DNA of 64,000 nucleotides, from contig NC_009395.2 in assembly GCF_000002875.2 (NCBI RefSeq), positions 255,501 through 319,500 of the forward strand, read 5' to 3'. Below the pieces are notes generated by a model that saw only the letters and a program-made list of their open reading frames with translations, ran no database searches and was not told the origin of the DNA. The translations under genes and the position numbers were made by a program. Below are positions 50,828-60,231 of the stretch, one piece after another. Source of the DNA: Leishmania infantum JPCM5. Its lineage: Eukaryota; Euglenozoa; Kinetoplastea; Trypanosomatida; Trypanosomatidae. Every line of letters starts with the position of its first letter. The stretch's first letter is position 1.

Positions 50828-53755
50828 ATGACCTCCACGGTGTCGTCGTTCGACGCTGCGATGCGCAAGGCTCGCGCACAGGTGGGGAAGCGGCGTATCT
50901 TTCTGAAATCTTTCTTCGCCGACTTTGACCGTCTGCACTGCGGCCGTATCACAGCCGCGCAGTTTGCCCGCGTCTTGACGAACAACGATGTGCACCTCTC
51001 TCCAGACGAGATGCGTGTGCTGTCGCACAGCTTCGCACCTGCGATTGCGGCCGGGACTGAGGCGGCGGCTGCCAGAGCTGCCGCGGGTGCGTCGGGCAGC
51101 GACGACTCAGAGGTGCTCTACGAGAACTTCCTCGCCGCTCTCGAGGGGGGACCGGGCAGCAGCGCCTCTGTTTGCCGCTCCACTCCAAGTACCGCTCTCA
51201 CACCGGCTGAGGAGGCCCGCCTGCGCCCGTTCAGAACGATGCTGCAGCAGGCTATTCAGGCACACGGCACCTCGCTGACGGCCCCGCTCCGCGACTTGGA
51301 CCCTCTTCGCACTGGCCGCGTCACCGTCGCGCAGTTCCGTCGCTGTCTGCCCTTCTCCGCCTCTCTCACGGAGGAGGCGATGGATCTGCTCGCGAAGCAG
51401 TACAGCGACGGTCACGGGGGCGTGAACTACATGGCGTGGTGCCGCGCCATGGACCCGTCCCTCAACGGACAGGCGAACGGCGCGAACACGCTCAGGGCAG
51501 CTGACGCCGCACGGCTGCACGCCATTGACCAGGATCAGTCGAACCAGTGGAAGACGGGCTCCGTCTCGTCGCTCGTGTGCCCCGACTCCTTCACCAACCC
51601 ACGACTCTCGGCTGAGGAGTTGGTTGCCGTGTTTCGCCAACAGTGCGCTCTGTACCGCCTGCGCTACGAGGACGCCTTCGCCGACTACGACAGGATGAAG
51701 ACGGGCAGGGTCACGGTGGCGCAGTTCGAGTCCGTGCTGGGCCGCATGCCCCTCGTGCACTTTGCGCTGCGGCCCGAGAACATCGATACCCTTGCCCGCG
51801 CGTACATCAGCAGCGACAACGGCGTGTCCGTGAACGGCGCGCCGAGCGGGCCGGTGGTGGAGTATCGTGCGTTTCTCCGTGACATTCATCCCTCGCAGGC
51901 GCTGGAGACGGCGGCGGATGGCAGCGCGGCCCCGACTAACTTCTTCGCCACCACTCACGCCGCCAACACCTACTTGACGAGCTCCGAAGACCAACGAAAA
52001 GCCGAGGCGCTTCTCTCGCAGTTGCGCGCTCTCGTGCAGTCCAACCGGATTTGCGTCAGCCCCGTGCTCCGCGACTTCGACCGGGTGCGGAAGGGCATCT
52101 ACGAGCACCGCACCTGCACCCGCACCCGCTTTGCGCGCGGTCTTGCGACGCAGAACATCATGCTGCCGCCTGAGCAGCTTCAGCTTCTGATCCGCAAGTA
52201 CACGGTGCCCAACCCGGACGGGTCACCGAGCAGCGAGGTAAACTACTACTTGTTCGTCCAGGACGTCGATCCGTCGCAGGCGAGTGGTGGCAAAGGCACC
52301 GGTAGTGATGGCGCGCGTAGCACCACTGGCCTAGTTGTGCCCTCGTCGACTAGTGCCGCATCTACCACAGCCGCCGCCGTCGCACCGGCGACGTCGCTCA
52401 CGAAGGAGAGCGTGCTGGCAAGCGTCGCGCTGCAGGTTGTGGAGCGCCGCCTGCACGTGTCTACCTTCTTTGCAGATGCCGATCCCCTCCACAGCGGTAC
52501 CGTACCGAAGGATCGTCTAGGCATCGCGCTGGGGCAGGCCGGTGTGCAGCTGCTGCCGGGGGCGCTGGCGACACTGCAGAGCGCGTTTGCATCGACGCAC
52601 ATCCGCGATGGCGTGGATACTCAGAAGCTGGTGACGGAGGTCGAGGCAGCCGTCGCGGCACTGCGTGCCAGCCGCGCTGCGGAGAAGACAGGTGGCGCAG
52701 GTGGCGAAGGCACCGCCCAGGATGCGGAGCGCGCGGCGCAGGTGGCAGCTATCCTGAGCCGCGTGCGCCACAACGTCCGCGTGCATAACGCGCTGTTGAT
52801 GCCCTTCTTCGCAGACTTTGATCGCCACCACCGCGGCGTCATCACCCCGATTCAGTTCGCGCAGGCCTGTGTGCGGCACCACCTGCCCTTGACCCAAACG
52901 GAGATCGACACACTGGCGTTGTGGTACAGCGCCGGCGACGCGGTGTCGCCGGGCACGGACGGCGTGCGCTACCTCACCTTTGTGCGAGACGTCGGCTGCG
53001 AGGAGGAGTCGGTGCAGCACGCGTTGGCGCAGAAGGCCAGCGCGGCAGGCAGCACGGTGAGCACGGACTTGTCGGCGTCTGCCCGCCGGGCTGTCGAGGC
53101 GGCAGCGGACGTGGATGAGGTACTTACCGGCATCTGCGTTTTTCTACAGGAGCGGCGGCCGTGCCTGTCCGAGTTCTTTCCTGACGGCGATGAGCTTCGA
53201 CACCACCACGTAACGCCCTCACGGTTCCGCCACTGCATAACGATGCTGGGACTGACCGACATGACGGAGGCGCAGCTTAGCGCGCTGGAGGGCGCCTTCG
53301 CATCAGCCAAGTGTCCGGGCGACATCGACTACCCAGCCTTTGTTTGCACAGTACGGGCCATGCTGGCCGACGGCGCAGGCGCGGCCGCCGTGTCGCAGCG
53401 TCGGCTGCAAGGGTCTGCATCTTCTGGCCGCGGCAACGATGATGTGACTGGAGACTCAGCCGCTACACAGACGACCGCCGCGCAGGGCTTTGCGGTCGCC
53501 ACGCTCAAGCACATTCAGCGCACCCTCAAGGCACGCCGCACGGCCACCATCGCTGCCTTCCGCGAATACGACCGTGCGCGCAAGGGCTACGTTACCGAGG
53601 GCCAGTTCTTTGCCTGCTTGCAGGCGCTCGGCGTGCCGCTGAAACCGGACGAGGCGGCAGCACTGCTGCAGCTTTACGCGGTAGGCAATGGGCAGGTGCA
53701 CTACCTGGCCTTTGCGCACGAGGTGGACGATGAGTCACTCATCGCCGTGAGCTAG
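50828..53755 (+). CDS. Large protein of eight degenerate EF-hand modules
   Basis: This 975-residue soluble protein consists of about eight modules of 110-135 residues. Each has an EF-hand-like turn followed by a second helix-loop-helix. The turns begin near residues 31 (ADFDRLHCGRITAAQF), 155 (RDLDPLRTGRVTVAQF), 284 (ADYDRMKTGRVTVAQF), 414 (RDFDRVRKGIYEH), 548 (ADADPLHSGTVPKDRL), 661 (ADFDRHHRGVITPIQF), 784 (PDGDELRHHHVTPSRF) and 912 (REYDRARKGYVTEGQF). All carry the Asp-x-Asp start and the hydrophobic residue, but most have Gln or Arg where calcium-binding loops need Glu, and the loop length is shifted. Calcium binding is therefore doubtful. The architecture resembles EFCAB6-like ciliary proteins. 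The start is the first ATG. Confidence 0.85.
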   Translation: MTSTVSSFDAAMRKARAQVGKRRIFLKSFFADFDRLHCGRITAAQFARVLTNNDVHLSPDEMRVLSHSFAPAIAAGTEAAAARAAAGASGSDDSEVLYENFLAALEGGPGSSASVCRSTPSTALTPAEEARLRPFRTMLQQAIQAHGTSLTAPLRDLDPLRTGRVTVAQFRRCLPFSASLTEEAMDLLAKQYSDGHGGVNYMAWCRAMDPSLNGQANGANTLRAADAARLHAIDQDQSNQWKTGSVSSLVCPDSFTNPRLSAEELVAVFRQQCALYRLRYEDAFADYDRMKTGRVTVAQFESVLGRMPLVHFALRPENIDTLARAYISSDNGVSVNGAPSGPVVEYRAFLRDIHPSQALETAADGSAAPTNFFATTHAANTYLTSSEDQRKAEALLSQLRALVQSNRICVSPVLRDFDRVRKGIYEHRTCTRTRFARGLATQNIMLPPEQLQLLIRKYTVPNPDGSPSSEVNYYLFVQDVDPSQASGGKGTGSDGARSTTGLVVPSSTSAASTTAAAVAPATSLTKESVLASVALQVVERRLHVSTFFADADPLHSGTVPKDRLGIALGQAGVQLLPGALATLQSAFASTHIRDGVDTQKLVTEVEAAVAALRASRAAEKTGGAGGEGTAQDAERAAQVAAILSRVRHNVRVHNALLMPFFADFDRHHRGVITPIQFAQACVRHHLPLTQTEIDTLALWYSAGDAVSPGTDGVRYLTFVRDVGCEEESVQHALAQKASAAGSTVSTDLSASARRAVEAAADVDEVLTGICVFLQERRPCLSEFFPDGDELRHHHVTPSRFRHCITMLGLTDMTEAQLSALEGAFASAKCPGDIDYPAFVCTVRAMLADGAGAAAVSQRRLQGSASSGRGNDDVTGDSAATQTTAAQGFAVATLKHIQRTLKARRTATIAAFREYDRARKGYVTEGQFFACLQALGVPLKPDEAAALLQLYAVGNGQVHYLAFAHEVDDESLIAVS

Positions 53756-54140
53756 CGCACAGTCGGGCGCGGAAAGGCGCGAGTGTATTGCCTACAATGC
53801 CGACGCAGGCACACGGGGGATCCGCTTGTGACGTAAAGTCTTGCTACTGCTGCTGCAACCGCGACATAGGCGGTGACTCAGTAAAACATACACACGCACG
53901 CGCTGTAACCTACAGAACTTTATGTACATTATGCCTGTCGGTAATAGGCAGAAGGGCGGAGGCGTCCGAAGTAAAAAGGAAAACAAATGAGGGAGGGAAA
54001 AGGGGGAGAGGTATTGTTGGCCGATGCAGGCGCGTGATGTTTGCTGTCTTCTGCGCGATACAGGGGGAGTGTACGCGCTGCGTGCACCACACCGGAGAGG
54101 TCCGTGGTGCACCTTCACCTCCTCTCTTTCCTTTGCTTTT

Positions 54141-54171
54141 GTGTATGTGTGTGTGTGTGTGCGTGTGTGTG
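54141..54171. repeat. TG-rich dinucleotide tract
   Basis: A TG tract interrupted by single A and C bases. Confidence 0.85.
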
Positions 54172-54471
54172 ACGTTTGATGTATAGATGTCGATGCTCTC
54201 TTCTGTTTCACCGTAGATGTCTCTTTTTTTTCGGGTTGGTGGAGGCTCGTGTGCTCATGAGCGGGTTCGAGGTGGCCTGCCTGCCTGCCCGCCTGCCTGA
54301 CGGGGCGGAAGGGAGGAGGGACGGGTGGGTGGCACCCATCTTGACTTTCTTGCCTCGCTTTTTCGCACGGTTGCGCGAGGGTGACACGCGGGCATGGGAG
54401 CGGTGTTGCAACGCGTGTATATTTTCTTTGCCTTTCTGTCTGCCCGTACACAGGTGTCTGTACATGCCTCT

Positions 54472-54491
54472 ATCGATACATCTGTATCGAT
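54472..54491. repeat. Short perfect hairpin
   Basis: ATCGATAC at 54472-54479 pairs with GTATCGAT at 54484-54491 around a four-base loop. It may be only sequence chance in AT-rich DNA. Confidence 0.5.
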
Positions 54492-55909
54492 CTATATGCG
54501 TCGATTTGTCGTTGCTCTGTCTCTTGTTGTTCTCTGCACTCACGCCGACCTCCTCCTTGTCCTTCTCCTTCTGTGCCTTCGCGCCTTCTTACTATACTGT
54601 GTCCTCTTCTCCCTGGTCCTTTTATTTATGTTTGCTCGATTTTGTTGTTGTCTCGCTCCTTATTTTTCGCTGATCATGCCCTTGATCGACCCCTTTGCCC
54701 TTCTGATTGGGATGAGCCACTTGCGGGGACTCGCATGCTAGGGTACGCGTCAGACCGTCTCCGCAGCCGCGCAACCGAGATACACCAGAAGAACCGGAAG
54801 CACCACACAAAACAAACGGCACCGTGATGAGAGAGCTTCTTTTTTTCTTTTGGGGAAAGAGGGGCATGAGCGTGTGACATGTCTTCTCTCACGCCCCCTT
54901 CCAAAACGATGCCACCTTCCTTCCCACTCGCACGGAGTCGTACTCGCTGAGCGACGGCACGGAGGCGAACAAGAAAAAGGAGAACATGCTTTCCTTCCTT
55001 TTCCTTTACCTCATTCCCCACCCAAGTCGCTTTCGGTACTTCACTCGTGCACCGGTGATGTATCCGCTGTTGCTGTGATTTGTCGGCGCCCTCTGACTCG
55101 CCGATCTTCAGCATGCTGGCGTCTATGTATGCATGCATGCATGTGTGCGTGTGTATATGTGCCTCTCTTGGACAAGCCGCTCCTCCTCTCACCTCATCTC
55201 CGGCGCCTGCACCTTTCACGCCTTGCACTTTCACCTCTTTCGTACACACACCCACACACCCACATGTATGTGCATATACACCTGATCTTGAATACTCTTT
55301 CCGTCACTCAGTTGAAAAGCGATTTCCTTTCAGCCTTTAGTTGTTTTCTGTTGCTCTCGGCCTTCCTCTTCTCCCTGGTCAGCCGCCCCGCCCCCTGCGC
55401 TCACCTGGCCTCTCGTGTGGTTCGCTGTGTGGTGCTCTCTCCATAAACCTTAAGCAGTCTCACACACGCACGTACGAGTACGCGGGCAGAGAAACGCAGT
55501 CAAGAAAAACCCACACTGCATCGTCGTCTCTCCTTGTTGATTATTATCTTGCCTTCTTTTCGCCCCCTCCCCTCCTTTTCTCTGTGTCTCTCTGTCTGTC
55601 GCGTCTCTCCTACTCGTCGTTGTTTTTGCTGTTCTGTGGTTGGTGACTCAGGCTCGTTTTGCGTTTCTCTCCGCGACGGTCTTGCTGTCTACGCGTGTGG
55701 AGCCCATCTTCTCCTTCCTCTCTTCGTATTCCTGGTGAGTAACAGCCGTATCAGTCTAAAAAGAAACTTTTGAGAAGACCACAACGAAAGCTCCCCCTTT
55801 CCCCTCCCCCAAGCGTTGTAGGGATCCCTCTCTGTGCGTGCATGTGTGTGCGTCTTGTGCTTGTCTCCGTCGTTGGTTGTGCCCCCTTCTCCTCCTCTCT
55901 CACGCACCA

Positions 55910-55911
55910 AG
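55910..55911 (+). promoter_or_regulatory. Candidate trans-splice acceptor of the prion-like gene
   Basis: A strong C/T tract at about 55881-55902 is followed by the first AG at 55910-55911, 27 bases before the ATG. Confidence 0.55.
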
Positions 55912-55938
55912 AACAAAGGAAAGATAAGAGCAACAAGT

Positions 55939-57366
55939 ATGCCGCCAAAGACCGCTGCAGCAGTCGTGCGTAACGGTGCGCTGAAGCCGCACCCAAAGAA
56001 CGGTGAGCGACACACTCCGGCCAAGGAGGAGGCGTCGGGGAGCACGGGCCCGCAGGTGAAGTCGCAGATTGCGAACTCGGCCCCGGCGCCGGCTGGCAAG
56101 TCGTTCCTCGATGCCCTGCGCTCTGGCAAGAAGCCGGCTGCTCCGACCGCCGCTGCCCGTGTGACCGTGCCGGCTGCCGCCCCGGCTGAGGACACTCAGG
56201 CTGCTGCTGCTGCTGCTGCCCCGGCTGCGCCGGCCGCCGCTGCTGCGACCTCGGCCACGGAGTCCCCGGCACCCGAACCGGCCAAGGAGGAGCGTGTCGC
56301 CACGCCAGAGCCGGCGCCAGCACCGGCCCCGGCTCCGGTGGAGGAACCCCCCATGGAGGAGGGTGTCCCCACGCCTGCTGCGCCTGTAGGGGAGGACCAG
56401 GAGGTAGCTGCCGCCCCCGCAACTGAGGAGCCGGCGCCGATTATGCAGGTGGAAAATACGAACTTCAACTGGGCCGACGACGACATCCAGTTCCAGATTC
56501 GTCAGCCGCAGTACGCAGCGGAGTACCCGGTCTCTGTGCTGGAGAACCTGGCCCGCAATGTCACCTTCAAGGTGCCGGCGGACCAGAACACCATGACGTC
56601 CGCCATCGAGGCGCTCGCCCGCGAGCGCCAGGCCTTTGAGCAGATGAAGCGCAACCACGAAGACGCCATGAAGAGCCGCGAGGTAGAGCTGAACGCGCAG
56701 GAGGCGACCCTGCAAGCCCGCGAGCGCCAGCTGCATGCCAACACGGAGACGCTGGCGGCCGAGCGCCAGCAGCTGATTCTCCAGCAGTCGCAGTTCCGTG
56801 CCCAGCAGGCCCAGGCTCAGGCGCAAGCTCAGGCCCAGGCCCAGACTCAGAGCCAGCCGCGCACCTCGCAAACGCAGTCCCCGGCGGCCCAGGTGTCCCC
56901 GAGCCCCGCGCAGGCCGCACAGCCGGCGCATGCACCGCAGTTGCAGCACCAGATGCCGCCACCGCATCAGCAGCCCCAGCCCCGTAGCGGCAACGTGTAC
57001 ATGGGCGGTGGGTACGGCGCGCAAGAGTGGCAGCCGGACCAGCGCACGTGGGGCAACGAGGGCGCGATGGGTGCCCCTGGTTTCGACATGTACCAAGGTG
57101 CCTACCCCGGCTCCTACGCCCAGCGCAACTACCATATGGCTGGTGGTCACCGTGGCCAGATGCGCAGCGGCAACCTGCAGCAGCAGCAGTTCCCTGGCAA
57201 CCGCATGCAGCCGATGATGCCACCGCCACAGCAGTACAGCCGCTCGATGGCCCCGCTCGGTGCCTCCCGCCAGCAGCAGATGGACATGAACTTCGGCGGC
57301 CGCTCGCAGCAGAGCTACAACCCGGCGCCCAACACCGGCTACCCGCAGCGCAGCGCTCAGTGGTAA
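55939..57366 (+). CDS. Protein with coiled coil and prion-like Gln/Gly/Tyr/Met-rich tail
   Basis: This 475-residue protein starts at ATG 55939; the upstream open codons are UTR. Residues 1-165 are Ala/Pro/Glu-rich and disordered. A conserved-looking patch begins at V171 (VENTNFNWADDDIQFQIRQP) and runs to about 212. A charged coiled coil follows (about 216-290, with EALARERQAFEQMKRNHEDA). A run of Gln-Ala repeats lies at about 288-305. The last 135 residues are Gln/Gly/Met/Tyr/Asn/Pro/Arg-rich (for example GGYGAQEWQPDQ, GGHRGQMRSGN, QQQQFPGNRMQPMMPPPQQY). Such tails occur in RNA-granule proteins and favour condensates. A role in mRNA control would fit an organism that regulates mainly after transcription, but no RNA-binding domain is visible. 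It is not recognised as a named protein. Confidence 0.82.
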   Translation: MPPKTAAAVVRNGALKPHPKNGERHTPAKEEASGSTGPQVKSQIANSAPAPAGKSFLDALRSGKKPAAPTAAARVTVPAAAPAEDTQAAAAAAAPAAPAAAAATSATESPAPEPAKEERVATPEPAPAPAPAPVEEPPMEEGVPTPAAPVGEDQEVAAAPATEEPAPIMQVENTNFNWADDDIQFQIRQPQYAAEYPVSVLENLARNVTFKVPADQNTMTSAIEALARERQAFEQMKRNHEDAMKSREVELNAQEATLQARERQLHANTETLAAERQQLILQQSQFRAQQAQAQAQAQAQAQTQSQPRTSQTQSPAAQVSPSPAQAAQPAHAPQLQHQMPPPHQQPQPRSGNVYMGGGYGAQEWQPDQRTWGNEGAMGAPGFDMYQGAYPGSYAQRNYHMAGGHRGQMRSGNLQQQQFPGNRMQPMMPPPQQYSRSMAPLGASRQQQMDMNFGGRSQQSYNPAPNTGYPQRSAQW

Positions 57367-58239
57367 GATCATGCATGACGCAAGAGGCGGGAGGAGGGAC
57401 GCGAGCAGGCGTGATGAAGACCGCCATTAGCCACCCTATGCGGGCGTGTGCGTGCCTCGCGATACTCCCCACCCTCCCTCCTTGCCGCGGCTGCATGCCG
57501 GCGGAGAGCGTCGAAGAGGAAGGCGTGCGCCAGTTCTCTTCCTTCTCTCTCACGAGCAATACCGTGAAGGGAGCTTTCACGGCATTGTCGCGCTGGTGAG
57601 GCTGTGGCGACTGCCCTCTTGCCCTCATACGCGCGCGTACAAGTATGCGAGCCTTCTCTTTGTTTTTCCTTCTCCATTTTCTTTGCCTCTTGCCCACCGC
57701 GCGATCGCCTTTTCGCAGGCGACGGAGAAGTGGGTTCCCCTTACGCAGTGGCGAGACAGAGGAGGGAAGAAGGCAAGACGCCGCGTGAGCGCCGAAGCGG
57801 GTGGTGTTGGTGGTGGTGGCGGCGCTCTCGTGAGGCGGCAGCAATGAGAAACACCGGCGAGAACCGCGAGCGTCGAGCGCGCCAGCCTTTTTTTTTCCTT
57901 GTCTTCGTAATTGTGCTCACGCCAGCTCAGGTGTGTGCGTGTTTGTGCGTGCAGTGTTACAATACATTGAAGAGGGAGGGCGAAGCTCCCCCTCCTTTTC
58001 CTCCTCACCTGATGCGCGTAGAGAGCGGACCGAACAAACATCCTCGTCTGCGCACAGCTTCTCACCTAACCACCTCCGCTGTGAGGTGGGTGCCGTCGTC
58101 ACGATGGCGATGCTGATAACGGATATCGGTCGCGTGACGTGTGAGGAGTGCGTGCACTGTGCGAAGTGGCGGCGCGAACAAGAAAAGACGCAACGCACAC
58201 CCCTGCACACGCACGCATACACGCATGCAACAACAAAGA

Positions 58240-58256
58240 ATATATATATATATATA
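58240..58256. repeat. AT dinucleotide run
   Basis: A short AT tract between two AC-rich segments. Confidence 0.9.
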
Positions 58257-58294
58257 AGGTTGGCCCACGGTGATACGGCCAGAAAGCATGCGTG

Positions 58295-58318
58295 CACACA
58301 CACACACACACACACACA
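58295..58318. repeat. CA dinucleotide run, 12 units
   Basis: A perfect CA tract in non-coding DNA. Confidence 0.95.
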
Positions 58319-58530
58319 AGCGGAGAAAAATAAAAGCAAAAACCACAAACACCCACAAAAAAAATAAAAAAGAAAAGAAGGAGCGAACGCCTCCCCTCCC
58401 CTCCCCCTATTCTCTCCACACACGCGAGAAAAGATGATGATGTGTCCCTGCCACGTGCGCATGCGTACTGTTTCGCAGAGATAAGAATAGAGGAAGATTG
58501 AAGGATAGAGCGAGAGAGAACGGAGGGAGG

Positions 58531-58555
58531 CACACACACACACACACACACACAC
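58531..58555. repeat. CA dinucleotide run
   Basis: A second CA tract some 210 bp from the previous one. Confidence 0.95.
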
Positions 58556-60217
58556 GCATGCACGCACGCACGAAGAAAAAAAGAAAAGGACAACATCGTA
58601 ACAGGAGCGTCAGGGCGAGGGGTGCGCGTATGTGTATGCTAATCGTGCAGAGGAGGAAACACCGATGTTTCGCTCCTTTTTTTTGCTTTGAAAAGCATCC
58701 CCCTCCCCTACCATGTGAGCGCAAGGCTTCAACGACCAAGTCCCCCTCCCCCCAACAACAACGAAGGTAAACGAAAAAAAAAACAGCGGAAGGCGAGAGC
58801 TACCGGGCGGCACACTTCAGTGCTGGTGTTTGAATAAATGGACTGTATCTCTCCGCCACCCCATCGTTCGCTCCTGCCCCCTTCCCCCTCCCCTTCCACG
58901 GCCACTGCATACAGTGCGCTCGTGAGCACGTCTGCGTGTGGCCGCACACCTCTCCGTCCCCGACGCTCTTCGAACATGATTCGGATCTGCTAAAGCGGCT
59001 GAACAGAACGAGAGCGGCGGATGAGCAAGGCACGGAACGAGGCGCAGCGTTAAAGGGCTTTTGGCCGACGAGGGAGACGGAGGAGGCGGAGAGCAGGAGT
59101 CGTGATACCACCCAAGGGAGAGACGCCTCCGTAGTGAGCAGAGAAGCAGGCGTTGAAGCCTGTTTTTGAGAGGGTGTATGCGCGGCAGACGAATGAGGGA
59201 GAAGGATGAACACATGCGTCGACATTGTGTTTCGTCTTCTCCCTCACGAGTGCCACACCGTGCGTGCACACGTGCGTTCTTTTCTTCTCCCGCCTTTTCT
59301 GTCTCCGGACGAACGGGTCCGCGATGGAATGACGAGAGAGAAGAGAGCGAGAGAGAGGAGCCCTCAACGGATTCGTAGTAGTCAACTTGATCCTTAGTAA
59401 AAGCTGTGTCTCTCCACTGATGACCGTGTCTTGACGTTTGCGTTGTGGCGCTATTTGCTTATTCGTTTTTTTTTTGCTTCCTTCTCGTCGGTGCCGTTGT
59501 GTCGGCGTACCTCTTTATGACTCCCTTAGCCAATGGAAAATGCGGCCGCACACATGCACGCAGAGGAAGAGAAGATTGTTTCTCAGTCTGAGCGAGAGAG
59601 CCAGAGGGGGTGCAGGCTTGTGCACATATGCAGATGAGAGGGCACACCATCCTTCAAGCGGAAGTAGTAGGATGCAGTCGATGGAGTGGGCGATAGTCAA
59701 GTGCTGTGCAGGCTTGCTTAGCTATAATACCAAAACCTGAAAAACCAACGTGCTGTTTCTTCTTTATTGCCCCTCCTCCCTCCCTCCCTCCTCTCGTGAA
59801 GCGCCACTCGTACCGTTAACCCCCCCTCCCCCCACATCCCTCTTCCCTTTCGACACTTTCGCTTCCTTTGCACGCCCCCTCCCTCTCTCTCTTTGGCACC
59901 CCTCTTCACTCTGGCGCAGAAATGCTGAGGGCAGCGATGTGTGGTGATACGCGCACACAACGCTGTTTGTGGATGGTGACGGCCCCCGCTCACGTCTGCC
60001 AGCTGCTCTCGATACTGTTTTGTAGCTTCATGCTGATGGTTGCTTTTTTCTTTTTTAAAATGTTTGAGTTTTCACCTCTTTGCTCTTGTCGCTCTTGTTA
60101 TCGATGTTTTTTTTTTTTCTTCGCCTCCCCCCCGTCCCACTCGTGTTCGTGTGCGTGCGTTGCTGACTGACCGCCCGCCCGCTCTTCCTCTCTTTCTTTC
60201 TCTCTCTCGCTCTATCT

Positions 60218-60231
60218 CGATAGATCTATCG
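60218..60231. repeat. 14-bp perfect palindrome
   Basis: CGATAGATCTATCG is its own reverse complement. No function can be assigned. Confidence 0.6.

Larger units (their letters stand above)
53756..55938. other. Intergenic region before the prion-like gene
   Basis: No gene is seen. It holds a TG run (54141-54171), a CTGC repeat (about 54273-54299), an 8-bp hairpin at 54472-54491 and many pyrimidine tracts. CCCCCTTCTCCTCCTCTCTC near 55881-55900 followed by AAG at 55909-55911 is a good acceptor, giving a leader of about 27 nt. Confidence 0.5.

Noticed and set aside
55900..57372. 490-codon minus-strand frame opposite the prion-like gene
   Set aside because: It is Leu/Arg/Gly-rich, arising from complementary Gln/Ala codons; the + strand gene has clear domain structure.
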